DNA of 64,000 nt, from the NCBI RefSeq assembly GCF_029910235.1, contig NZ_CP112874.1, positions 2,418,001 through 2,482,000 of the forward strand, read 5' to 3'. Both the position numbers and the translations under genes were made by a program. A model generated the notes under the pieces. It made no database searches and was not told where the DNA came from. It saw only the letters and a program-made list of their open reading frames with translations. The stretch comes from Pseudanabaena galeata CCNP1313. GTDB lineage: Bacteria > Cyanobacteriota > Cyanobacteriia > Pseudanabaenales > Pseudanabaenaceae. Each line of letters begins with the position of its first letter. The stretch's first letter is position 1. Shown in pieces: positions 37,841 through 45,742 of this stretch.

Positions 37841-38818
37841 ATGTTTGCAAATCCCATTTCGATTTCACAAAAAAGTACAGATAAATTCCCGATAATTTAT
37901 TCTGAGAGTTTTTTGAACCATGACACTGGTATTTACCATCCCGAAAAAGCGGGTCGGCTTACAGCTATAGTCGATGCTCTCAAAAATTCAGCGATCGCCT
38001 CGCAATTGGTTTGGCTAGAACCGACTTCGCTTAATTCTCGATACAGATCAGGACTGAACATCCTTCAAGAGGTGGGGCGTTTTCATTCACCAGAATATAT
38101 TCAAGCTTTGCAGCAACTTACCGATCGCGGTGGCGGCTATATTGATGGGGACACGATCGCTTCACCCCAAACCTATGAAGTAGCGCTATTAGCTGTAAGT
38201 GCTTGGCTCGATGGTGTTGATCTAGTCCTTGAGTCTGGTCGTCCTGCCTTTGTGCTAGCCCGTCCCCCCGGACATCATGCCCGCGCTCAGTCAGGAATGG
38301 GTTTTTGCATTTTCGGTAATGCGGCGATCGCGGCGATGTCAGCTTGCGATCGCTTAAATCTAGATCGTGTTGCCATCCTTGATTGGGATGTGCATCATGG
38401 AAATGGTACACAGGAGGCGGTTTGGGATCGTCCTGATATTGCCTATGTGTCCACCCACCAAGCGCCGTTTTATCCGATGACAGGGCGCAAGGATGAGACA
38501 GGCGCTCACAGCAATATTTTGAATATTCCCATGCGATCGGGTTCGGCAATGCCTGAATATTTACCCGTATTCGAGCAGCAGATTATGCCATTCTTACGCA
38601 ACTTTAAGCCTGATCTATTAATCATCAGCGCGGGTTTTGATGCCAATGCTGATGATCCCTTGGCGAGTATTTTGCTTAAGCCAGAGGATTTTGGAGTTTT
38701 TACCAAGCTTTGTTTAGAGATTACTCCCAAGATTTTATTAGGTTTAGAAGGTGGCTATGACTTTAGTAGCCTATCGCGATCGGTTATTAGTGTCATCGAG
38801 CAGTGTCTAAGTAAATAA
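37841..38818 (+). CDS. Histone deacetylase-family (AcuC/APAH-like) amidohydrolase
   Basis: The 325-residue zinc hydrolase has active-site motifs RPPGHHA, DWDVHHGNGTQE, STHQAPFYPMTG, SAGFDANADDPL and LEGGYD, so all metal ligands and the His pair are present. Bacterial relatives remove acetyl groups from small amines or proteins. The substrate is not deducible. The gene stands alone and is followed by a cluster of repeats. Confidence 0.93.
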   Translation: MFANPISISQKSTDKFPIIYSESFLNHDTGIYHPEKAGRLTAIVDALKNSAIASQLVWLEPTSLNSRYRSGLNILQEVGRFHSPEYIQALQQLTDRGGGYIDGDTIASPQTYEVALLAVSAWLDGVDLVLESGRPAFVLARPPGHHARAQSGMGFCIFGNAAIAAMSACDRLNLDRVAILDWDVHHGNGTQEAVWDRPDIAYVSTHQAPFYPMTGRKDETGAHSNILNIPMRSGSAMPEYLPVFEQQIMPFLRNFKPDLLIISAGFDANADDPLASILLKPEDFGVFTKLCLEITPKILLGLEGGYDFSSLSRSVISVIEQCLSK

Positions 38819-38874
38819 ATTCAAACCCCATAAAGTTCCGTCCCGCAGGAACGCAACTCTTTAGGAGCTAATAC

Positions 38875-38990
38875 TATAGCAACGTAAGAGATAGGTAGGA
38901 CAAATCAAAACCAAAAAGATGAGTGGCGGCGCAAAGCGCCGCCACTCATCTTTTTGGTTTTATGCCCTAAGCAAAACTTACATTGCTATA
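38875..38990. mobile_element. MITE-like element, family C (116 bp), copy 2
   Basis: The ends TATAGCAACGTAAG and CTTACATTGCTATA are inverted repeats. The middle hairpin AAACCAAAAAGATGAGTGGC closely matches copy 1. It is followed after 4 bp by a 113-bp family B element. Confidence 0.75.
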
Positions 38991-38994
38991 AAAC

Positions 38995-39107
38995 AACGTG
39001 AGTTCGATATAGCCATTTGCGGCGTGCGAAGCCCGACGCAAATGGCGAAAAATGGTAAGAATCGCCTAGCCAGTCTTACCATTTTCTGCTTTCATCGAAC
39101 TGCCGTT
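38995..39107. mobile_element. MITE-like element, family B (113 bp), copy 1
   Basis: The left end AACGTGAGTTCGAT and right end ATCGAACTGCCGTT are imperfect inverted repeats. Inside are two hairpins, one on CCATTTGCGGCG and one on AATGGTAAGAATCGC. It has exactly the same length as the copies at 45630 and 60454. It is the most diverged of the three, and the inner stems are partly broken. Confidence 0.8.
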
Positions 39108-39301
39108 AATTCACAAAAGTGTTGCTCCACTTTCGTGAATTGCTATAAAACAGTAAAAGCCTCGCAAAGCGAGGCTTTCACTGTTTTGGCTTTTAAAATT
39201 TTGTAGCTTATCTGATACTCACATTATATCAATTCACAATATCAATTCACAATATCAATTCACAAAAGTATGGTCACACTTTCGTGAATTGATATTGTGA
39301 G
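39108..39301. repeat. Cluster of three short hairpins
   Basis: A hairpin of the AATTCACAAAAGTG family lies at about 39109-39143. A GTAAAAGCCTCGC hairpin is at 39147-39189 and is nearly repeated at 40479-40527. Tandem AATATCAATTCAC units lie at 39230-39265, ending in another AATTCACAAAAGT hairpin. No gene is present. The spacer appears to be a landing zone for repeats. Confidence 0.65.
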
Positions 39302-39586
39302 TCAGTATTCAAAAGTCCAAATTGCCCATCCTTTGGAAATAACCGTAATTACATAGGCGGAAGAAAGTCGGCTGGTTATTTTCTGTACCTCAGCCCAGTC
39401 AAAACTAGTGCGGAATAGACTATAAGTAGATGCATTATAGGTAATCGCAGCTACGGGCTTATCCAATTCTTCAACTTTAATATGGTGATATCGAATTTCC
39501 GCAGGCACAATTAAAAAGTTAGTTGTTTTCCCTCCCAAACGAAATAACTCATTTTCATCTAAATTATCGTTTTTGTTGTCGTTCAT
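39302..39586 (-). CDS. Small hypothetical protein, 94 residues
   Basis: The family is not recognised. The frame MNDNKNDNLDENELFRLGG...AIWTFEY has a balanced composition and plausible secondary structure (alternating strands and helices, DWAEVQKITSRLSSAYVITVI). It lies between repeats with no clear Shine-Dalgarno. It could be a genuine small gene. No partner is evident. Confidence 0.5.
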   Translation of the reverse strand: MNDNKNDNLDENELFRLGGKTTNFLIVPAEIRYHHIKVEELDKPVAAITYNASTYSLFRTSFDWAEVQKITSRLSSAYVITVISKGWAIWTFEY

Positions 39587-39672
39587 AAAAGCATCTAGCA
39601 GCTTAAAAAGTATTCTGTTACTTTAACTTACTGCACTTTGAACTGAGATATAGCTGTCACCACCAGTATTAA

Positions 39673-39817
39673 CTCATGTTACATAGAACTCTGATGATGA
39701 ATCTCTTGCTGCTAGCAAAGCGGGCAGGGGGTTGCCCCTACCCCAATAATTTAGATTTTGTAGGGGCTGCGCCCCCTTGCCAGCCCTTGTTTTCTATGAT
39801 CGCAGGCATTACTTCCA
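39673..39817. mobile_element. MITE-like element, family A, degraded copy 3
   Basis: The left end CTCATGTTACATAGAA is a decayed form of the family A end. The following ATGAATCTCTTGCTGCTAGC is shared with copy 1 at 2012-2031. The core GGGGCTGCGCCCCC is present. The right end is replaced at about 39818 by the inverted repeat of an IS remnant. No target duplication is visible. Confidence 0.65.
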
Positions 39818-39818
39818 C

Positions 39819-40471
39819 CCTACATTCAGCAGGTTAAAAAGGTATTTTAATTTAAGCGCATTCAAAATAGCAGTCTTGATGCACCTAAAATCCTTGCTCA
39901 ACCGCATTATTCGCAAAGAGGTCGCCCCAATACTGAACCAACTCATCATTCTTTTCACGTTCTTGCCACTTTAGTTGAGAACCCTGTAATCATTGCTGTT
40001 CATCGTCAACAAGTTGGGCGCTTTATTGTTGCCACCAATTCACTGGATTCTAAAAAATGGACTGAAAGCGAAATCTTACGGGAATATAAGGGGCAGCAAC
40101 CTACGGAACGGGGATTTCGTTTTCTCAAAGACCCTCTATTCTTTGCTTCCAGTGGTTTTCTCAAAAATACGAAACGGATCATGGCTTTGGCGATGAGCAT
40201 GACTCTTGCTCTCATGGTCTATAGTTTGGGGCAAAGACAACTCAGACTTGCCTTAGAAAAAGCCAATGCTACTCTTCCCGACCAAAAAGGTAAGCCGATC
40301 GCTCTACTTTACGTTGGCTACTTCAGTGCTTTCTCTCTGTTCATTTGGTCTGGCTTGACCATTTTAAGTATCAGATTAAGCTTACAGACAGACAAAATCT
40401 AATTTTGCAGTTTCTCGGAGCCTCTTCTCGTAAATATTATTTTTTATCTTAAATAACCTGCTGAATGTAGG
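39819..40471. mobile_element. Internally deleted IS1634-like element (653 bp)
   Basis: Perfect 18-bp ends CCTACATTCAGCAGGTTA (39819-39836) and its inverse (40454-40471) enclose only the C-terminal part of a transposase. The element lost its 5' coding part but kept both ends, so it could be moved only in trans. It abuts a decayed family A MITE. Confidence 0.8.
39851..40402 (+). pseudogene. IS1634-family-like transposase, C-terminal remnant
   Basis: The in-frame segment runs from 39851 to the stop at 40402 (about 183 residues) without the N-terminal catalytic part. It contains HYSQRGRPN, then GQQPTERGFRFLKDPLFFASSGFLKNTKRI, the glutamate-containing DDE C-terminal block, and a hydrophobic tail (ALAMSMTLALMVYSLGQRQLR). 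These are typical of IS1634-type transposases of cyanobacteria. The ATG at 40181 is internal. It is non-functional. Confidence 0.8.
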
Positions 40472-40478
40472 ATCTAGG

Positions 40479-40564
40479 AGCCAAAACAGTAAAAGCCTCG
40501 CGAAGCGAGGCTTTTACTGTTTTGGCTTCTAGAGAGGGTTCGCAGCGCGAACCCTCTCTAGAAG
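40479..40564. repeat. Two adjoining perfect hairpins
   Basis: The first (40479-40527) is built on AGCCAAAACAGTAAAAGCCT, the same family as 39147-39189. The second (40526-40564) is built on CTTCTAGAGAGGGTTCGC. They lie between the IS remnant and the end of the beta-lactamase gene and may end its transcript. Confidence 0.7.
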
Positions 40565-40591
40565 CTAGTTTGAAATTAACCCGAACTGAGG

Positions 40592-41431
40592 TTAATTAAG
40601 AAGTTGTAAGTCGCTAAAAACATCAAACAAAATCTTTCTACGGACAGGAATCATCTCAAAGTTAGGATCTTGATTTTCAAAATTTAAAGCATAGAAATAA
40701 ACGTTGTTATCTCGCTCTATATAACCAACATACCAACCAATATTCTGTACTCCCTCAACATTCATTCCCCAGCCAGTCTTACCTCTAAGAATGTAATTAT
40801 CTTTGCGCTCAATTAGCATGATGTCCTTCACAGTTCTCATCACAGAAGTCGAAAATGGTAAATCTTCTTGATAAAGTCTGACGAGAAACTTAATTTGCTC
40901 CTCTGGCGAAATTCTCAAATTGCCATTTAACCAAAAAGAATCAATCTTGTCTGAGATATCTTGATTGCCATAGCTAGCAGCTTTTATATACTTAGCCATT
41001 CTTTCAGTACCAACTCGCCGCGCTAAATCTTGATAAAACCAAACAACCGATCGCGTAAAGGCTGTTCGCATATTTTGGGCTTGATTCCATGCGGTAAATT
41101 CATTGTTAACCACGCCATTCCAAGGAATTACGGTGTTTTCATCAGCGATCGCTTTAGTCTCAAGGGCAACTAGTGAATTAAAAATCTTAAATGTCGAAGC
41201 AGGAATGAATCGCTTTTGACAGTGGTTTGAGTTGTAGCGAATATAGCGATCGCGTTTTAAGTCATACAAAACAAAGCAGCCTTCAGATTTTGCTTCTTGA
41301 AAGTTTTTTGATAGATTACGGGAAAATTGCGATTGAAATATTGGAGTTGATTTAATGGAGCTATCCTGAGCGAAAACAGGTAAAGAGAGAAATAAAGAAG
41401 CACTCAACAAAAAAGAACTAGTTTTAATCAT
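40592..41431 (-). CDS. Class D (OXA-type) beta-lactamase
   Basis: The 279-residue protein has a signal peptide (about 1-22, ends VFAQ). Class D motifs are in order: S79-T-F-K82, S128-V-V, Y154-G-N and K218-T-G. A Trp about residue 167 stands where OXA enzymes have the one that protects the carboxylated Lys. All catalytic residues are present, so a periplasmic beta-lactam hydrolase is expected. A BlaR-like sensor or penicillin-binding role cannot be excluded, but there is no membrane or sensor domain. The start is 2 bp after the sugar-permease stop, which suggests one transcript. Confidence 0.92.
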   Translation of the reverse strand: MIKTSSFLLSASLFLSLPVFAQDSSIKSTPIFQSQFSRNLSKNFQEAKSEGCFVLYDLKRDRYIRYNSNHCQKRFIPASTFKIFNSLVALETKAIADENTVIPWNGVVNNEFTAWNQAQNMRTAFTRSVVWFYQDLARRVGTERMAKYIKAASYGNQDISDKIDSFWLNGNLRISPEEQIKFLVRLYQEDLPFSTSVMRTVKDIMLIERKDNYILRGKTGWGMNVEGVQNIGWYVGYIERDNNVYFYALNFENQDPNFEMIPVRRKILFDVFSDLQLLN

Positions 41432-41433
41432 AT

Positions 41434-42336
41434 TTAAATAGTTTTGGCAGGATTAATAAATTTGAAAGTTAGGATTGAAATAATAAAAATAATCAGAAAT
41501 AAAAATACACCGATCGCTGAAGCATATCCCATCTCTAAACTTGTAAAACCTTTATCATATAAATAATAAACTACAGTTTTGGTACTATTCGCTGGGCCAC
41601 CCTGAGACATTATATAAACCTCTTCAAAGACCTTCATGGCTCCAATCGAAGAAATCACTGCCACGAGAATAATGTAGGGCTTCATTAAGGGAATCGTAAT
41701 ATCTAAATGTTTTTGCCAGCCATCAGAACCATCGATCGCCGCCGCCTCGTATAAATCTGCGGGAATCGCCTGTAAACCAGCCAGATAGATGACCATATAG
41801 TAACCAACGCCTCGCCAGATTACTACCGCAATAATCGCGAAAATGGCTGTTTTGGGGTCAGTTAACCACGGGATTTTAATATCTTGAAATGAAATGGTTG
41901 ACAGAAAATAATTTAAAATCCCATTTTGAGCGTAAACCCATTTCCATGCAATACCAGCGACAACCACAGAAACAATCACTGGAAAATAATAAATGGCTCG
42001 AAAGAATTTAATGCTGCGTAATTTTTGATTTACTAATATCGCCAATGCTAAAGGTGAAATTACAAGGCTAGGAACTGCAAATATCAAGTAAGTTAGGGTG
42101 TTACCCAAGGTTTTCCAAAAAGTTTGATCTTTCCAGAGATTTAGATAGTTTTTCCATCCAATAAAATCAGGACTACCAACAAAATCATAATTGGTAAAAC
42201 TTAAATATATGGCTTGGAATACTGGCAAAAATGATGTCAAGCCAAGAAAGGCGATCGCTGGCAATAGAAATAAATATGGAGTCCAAGAAAATTTCTTACC
42301 AAAATTTTGCTTTTTGATCTTGGCATTGGGCTTCAT
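41434..42336 (-). CDS. ABC sugar transporter permease (MalF/UgpA type)
   Basis: The 300-residue inner-membrane protein has six predicted helices. The EAA loop is YEAAAIDGSDGWQKHLDITIPLMKP, the site that contacts the ATPase. It belongs to the CUT1 carbohydrate importer family. Such permeases usually work with a second permease and a binding protein, and neither is next to it. The beta-lactamase gene follows directly. The partners must be elsewhere. Confidence 0.9.
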   Translation of the reverse strand: MKPNAKIKKQNFGKKFSWTPYLFLLPAIAFLGLTSFLPVFQAIYLSFTNYDFVGSPDFIGWKNYLNLWKDQTFWKTLGNTLTYLIFAVPSLVISPLALAILVNQKLRSIKFFRAIYYFPVIVSVVVAGIAWKWVYAQNGILNYFLSTISFQDIKIPWLTDPKTAIFAIIAVVIWRGVGYYMVIYLAGLQAIPADLYEAAAIDGSDGWQKHLDITIPLMKPYIILVAVISSIGAMKVFEEVYIMSQGGPANSTKTVVYYLYDKGFTSLEMGYASAIGVFLFLIIFIISILTFKFINPAKTI

Positions 42337-42459
42337 AGAAAATCACACAAGTTAAGAGCATTAGCTAGCTAAATAATGCTTATTATCCTACCAAACTACT
42401 TGATCGGCTTCGCCATAAAATAAGGAGTCATTGTTGAAAGTATTTAATTGATATATAGC

Positions 42460-42540
42460 GATCCTAAATGATTTGTAAGATTTGGAAGGTTGTGAGAGTG
42501 CGCCCCTTTGGGGCGCACTCTCACAACCCATTTAGGATTG
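42460..42540. repeat. Hairpin element with ATCCTAAATG ends
   Basis: The central stem GGTTGTGAGAGTGCGCCCC (42488-42506 and 42510-42528) is perfect. Outer ATCCTAAATG and CATTTAGGAT are inverted repeats. It is a small non-coding element in the 222-bp spacer between divergent permease and diguanylate cyclase genes. Confidence 0.7.
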
Positions 42541-42558
42541 ATATAATATAAAAATTTT

Positions 42559-43461
42559 ATGGATAGTTATCACATGCATTTAAAGCCTCTAGAGATGGCA
42601 ATCATAATGCTTTCTCGCCGAATTGGTGCAAGAGGGGTCATTGCACTGATCTCATCTGCCTCAGTCATGCTGTCTGTTCTGGCGACACTTGCCTTTGTCG
42701 TACCGCAGTTTTCTCTGGAATATTCTCACGACCTCATATTAGCGGTCTCGCTAATAATCGCTATAGCTATACCTTTACTAGTTGCTCCTATCACAGTGGG
42801 ACTGATGATCAGCTTACTAGTTCGGTTGGACAATGCCTATTTGACCTTACTCAAGCTTTCCGTCACCGATCCTCTAACTGGCGCAGCCAACCGACGCGGA
42901 TTCTTTACTGAGGCGGCTGTCCGTACCCAAAACCTGCATCATACTGATTCTGTTGTCGTGGGTATGGTTGATTTGGACTCCTTCAAGATTCTCAATGACA
43001 GTTTCGGTCATCAATTTGGCGATGAAGTTCTCTGCGCGATCGTGCATCGCTTGCGATTAGTCCTTGGTGAGGACATCGTGGGTCGGCTAGGAGGGGATGA
43101 GTTCGCCTTCCTGATTACGGGCTCTGATATTAGAATCAGACAAGTTATGCAAGAAGTCCGTATCCACTGCGGCAGTTTCTCATTGAGCGTTGAGGGCAAA
43201 GAGGAACCGATTTTAGTCTCAAGCAGCATTGGAATGAGCCCATGGTCTCGAGAAGAATCTCTCGATCAGGCTTTGGCTCGCGCTGACAGAGCCTTGTATG
43301 TAAGAAAGCATCTTGTCAGAGAATCAGATAGTCTCAATTCCAAAAAACTTCAAACCTCTTATCATAAAGACAAATCCAAACGCGACCAGTATCATCGGCG
43401 AAGAAAACGCATATACATACTACAGAAGAGCGCTTGTGTTGATCGGGCGTTGCACAAATGA
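42559..43461 (+). CDS. Membrane-anchored diguanylate cyclase (GGDEF)
   Basis: The protein is 300 residues. Two N-terminal transmembrane helices (about 25-50 and 58-85) are followed by a GGDEF domain (about 100-260) with TDPLTGAANRRGF, DLDSFKILND and the active site RLGGDEFAF. It should make cyclic-di-GMP. The usual RxxD inhibitory site is not apparent. The tail after about 265 is very basic (KDKSKRDQYHRRRKR), and the last residues and stop codon are read from the end of a repeat element starting at 43446, so the original C-terminus was probably altered. Confidence 0.88.
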   Translation: MDSYHMHLKPLEMAIIMLSRRIGARGVIALISSASVMLSVLATLAFVVPQFSLEYSHDLILAVSLIIAIAIPLLVAPITVGLMISLLVRLDNAYLTLLKLSVTDPLTGAANRRGFFTEAAVRTQNLHHTDSVVVGMVDLDSFKILNDSFGHQFGDEVLCAIVHRLRLVLGEDIVGRLGGDEFAFLITGSDIRIRQVMQEVRIHCGSFSLSVEGKEEPILVSSSIGMSPWSREESLDQALARADRALYVRKHLVRESDSLNSKKLQTSYHKDKSKRDQYHRRRKRIYILQKSACVDRALHK

Positions 43462-43694
43462 AAGATGAATCTCCTTGTCTCCCATTTTTACGAACATGGG
43501 TTGAACCACACTTTACTAATTTTAGGGACTTACACAAAGTAGATGAACCCAAAAACAATGTGGCGAGCTTAGCCCGCCACATTGTTTTTGGGTTTTATAG
43601 GGATCATTTTTTCCTTGGAGTTCCCTTATTAGTTTTCATTGCTTAAAACTCGTTATCTTTTATTTACTCATTCATCTTTCATTTGTGCAATGCC
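43446..43694. mobile_element. Non-autonomous element with GGC(G/A)TTGCACAAATG ends (249 bp)
   Basis: About 24 bp at the left end and 24 bp at the right end are inverted repeats with one mismatch, beginning GGCGTTGCACAAATG. Inside is a perfect hairpin on AACCCAAAAACAATGTGGCG (43548-43596). There is no transposase. The left end contains the last codons and stop of the GGDEF gene. No target duplication was found. Confidence 0.7.
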
Positions 43695-43846
43695 AAATTT
43701 TAAAAGTGTTGTAAAGCAGCACCTTTAAGATTTTTCTTGTGACTTGTTTGATCGGCTATAACTTGCGAATAGTGCTAAAGATAAACCGATCTACGTAAGT
43801 CCTAAAATAATAAGAGATGGTCACTAAAAAACTAAAGGAAACTTGT

Positions 43847-44767
43847 ATGGATTTCAGCGCTGCATTACCAGTTTTTGCAATTACTTTACGAGAGGGGGTG
43901 GAAGCGGCTCTGGTGGTTGGTATTGTGATGGCCTATCTCAAAAAAGCCGATCGCACTGTGCTTAATCCTTGGGTATTTGGTGGCATTGGTACGGGAGTAT
44001 TGGCAAGCTTTGTAGTGGGGATATTGCTGAACTGGTTTCTCAAGCAAGTTGAAAGTACAGAACCGAACCAAGCTGCTTTTTATGGACAGTTATGGCAGGG
44101 ACTTTTGGGACTTACCGCGATCGCCATGTTGAGTTGGATGTTGGTATGGATGACCGAAAATGCCAAATCGCTAAAGGGAGAAATCGAGGGGCAAATCGGT
44201 AAGGCGATCGCGGATGAAAAGACTGCTGGTTGGGCTGTTTTTACGCTGATTTTGATCGCGGTATTACGAGAAGGTTTTGAGGTGGTGATCTTTATCTCGG
44301 CAAAGCTGCAAGGCGGACTTGTGCCAATCATGGGTGCGATCGCGGGTTTAGTGGGGGCAGTAGCGATCGGGGTCGCTCTGTTTCAATTTGGGGTTCGTAT
44401 TAATCTCAAAGTATTCTTTCAAGCGATGGGAGTATTTTTATTGCTAATCGTGGCTGGATTAGTAATCAGTGCGATCGGTCATTTGGACAAAGCCGTGGCA
44501 GCCTTTGCCGATCTCTCCCAAACTGCCATCTGTTTTCCCACTGAGGCAGCAACCTCGGTATCTTCTTGCTTGCTAGGTGGTTTAGTTTGGGATGTACATG
44601 AAATGCTACCAGACAAAGAATTCCCAGGGATTTTGCTCAAGGCTTTATTGGGTTTTCGCGATCGCCTATTTCTTGGACAAGCGATCGCTTACTTTACGTT
44701 CCTAGCTTCTGCAGGGTTTCTATATTTCCAAAGCCTTGCGGATAAGTCGCTAAGCCCAAATAAATAA
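43847..44767 (+). CDS. FTR1-family iron permease
   Basis: The 306-residue membrane protein has about seven helices. It carries both iron-binding motifs of the FTR1/EfeU family, REGVE in the first helix and REGFE in the fourth. ATG 43847 is used because AAAGGA lies 6-7 bases upstream. It has no EfeO/EfeB partners or copper oxidase nearby, as in other cyanobacterial lone FTR1 genes. Its last codons and stop lie within a hairpin repeat. Confidence 0.92.
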   Translation: MDFSAALPVFAITLREGVEAALVVGIVMAYLKKADRTVLNPWVFGGIGTGVLASFVVGILLNWFLKQVESTEPNQAAFYGQLWQGLLGLTAIAMLSWMLVWMTENAKSLKGEIEGQIGKAIADEKTAGWAVFTLILIAVLREGFEVVIFISAKLQGGLVPIMGAIAGLVGAVAIGVALFQFGVRINLKVFFQAMGVFLLLIVAGLVISAIGHLDKAVAAFADLSQTAICFPTEAATSVSSCLLGGLVWDVHEMLPDKEFPGILLKALLGFRDRLFLGQAIAYFTFLASAGFLYFQSLADKSLSPNK

Positions 44768-44804
44768 AGGCGGTGCGAAGCGATGCCTTTATTTATTTGG
44801 GCTT
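44752..44804 (+). terminator. Hairpin overlapping the FTR1 stop
   Basis: Stem AAGCCCAAATAAATAAAGGC, with its inverse ending GGGCTT, includes the FTR1 stop codon in the left arm. It lies between FTR1 and larB and probably terminates FTR1. Confidence 0.6.
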
Positions 44805-44860
44805 TGGTATTACATTGCTATATTGGAATTGTTTGCCCTAAATCAGTACATTGAACCTCT

Positions 44861-45625
44861 ATGCATGACAACTTAAAGCAAATTCTGGAAACAGTAGCAA
44901 AAGGAGAACTTAGTCCAGAGAGAGCTTTAGAAGAATTGAAATATCTCCACTATGAGTCAGTGGGAGATTTCGCCAAAATCGATCATCATCGTACTTTACG
45001 AACAGGTTTTCCTGAAGTGATTTTTGGCTTGGGTAAAACTCCTGAGCAAATTATCCAGATTATGCGCGTAATGGAGTCCAAAAATCCTTTGGTAATGGCA
45101 ACCAAAATCTCGGCTTCTGTTTATGCCCAAATTCAGCCATCTTTGCGTGGATTGAAATATTTCCCGATCGCCCAAATTTGCTGCCTCGGTGAATCAACCA
45201 TGAAAAAGCAAGGCACAATGACGATTATCACCGCAGGAACTGCCGATCTGCCGATCGCAGAGGAAGCGGCGGTTACAGGTGAACTATGTGGATTTACAGT
45301 GAAGCGGCTTTGGGATGTGGGTGTTGCGGGAATCCACCGTTTGCTCAGTCACCGTGACGCGATCGCCGATGCTGATGTGATTATCGTAGTCGCTGGAATG
45401 GAGGGGGCGTTGGCAAGTGTGGTTGCAGGTTTAGCGGATTGTCCGATTGTGGCTGTGCCGACGAGTATCGGCTATGGGGCTAGCTTTAGTGGGCTTGCGC
45501 CTTTGCTAACAATGCTTAATTCCTGTGCGACGGGTGTAGGGGTAGTCAATATTGATAACGGCTTCGGAGCGGCGATGTTAGCAGGGAAAATTTTGCGTTT
45601 AGCAAGCGATCAGCAAGATTTTTAA
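44861..45625 (+). CDS. larB: LarB, nickel-pincer cofactor carboxylase/hydrolase
   Basis: The 254-residue protein is of the PurE-like LarB family, which carboxylates nicotinic acid adenine dinucleotide for the nickel-pincer cofactor of lactate racemase. Visible segments are the N-terminal helices LSPERALEELKYL, RTGFPEVIFGLGKTPEQI, then TAGTADLPIAEEAAVTGE and VAGMEGALASVVAGLADCPIVAVPTSIGYG. LarC/LarE are not adjacent. The 3' end is 4 bp from a 113-bp MITE. Confidence 0.93.
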   Translation: MHDNLKQILETVAKGELSPERALEELKYLHYESVGDFAKIDHHRTLRTGFPEVIFGLGKTPEQIIQIMRVMESKNPLVMATKISASVYAQIQPSLRGLKYFPIAQICCLGESTMKKQGTMTIITAGTADLPIAEEAAVTGELCGFTVKRLWDVGVAGIHRLLSHRDAIADADVIIVVAGMEGALASVVAGLADCPIVAVPTSIGYGASFSGLAPLLTMLNSCATGVGVVNIDNGFGAAMLAGKILRLASDQQDF

Positions 45626-45629
45626 AAGT

Positions 45630-45742
45630 AACGTGAGTTCGATATAGCCATTTGCGGCGTGCGAAGCACGCCGCAAATGGCGAAAAATGGTAAGAATCGC
45701 TTAGCGATTCTTACCATTTTTCGCTTTCGTCGAACTGGCGTT
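45630..45742. mobile_element. MITE-like element, family B (113 bp), copy 2
   Basis: The ends AACGTGAGTTCGAT and TCGAACTGGCGTT are inverted repeats. Two internal hairpins on CCATTTGCGGCG and AATGGTAAGAATCGC are intact. The element fills almost the whole space between convergent larB and the RluA-family gene, and supplies two bases of the latter's stop codon. Confidence 0.88.

Noticed and set aside
38919-39206. Plus-strand ORF of 95 residues after the deacetylase
   Set aside because: It is composed of two adjacent MITE-like elements; the same phrase (RSPTQMAKNGKNRLA type) appears wherever family B occurs, including inside the P450 gene.
43458-43646. Plus-strand ORF of 62 residues after the diguanylate cyclase
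   Set aside because: It runs through the hairpin of a non-autonomous element and has no ribosome site or family features.
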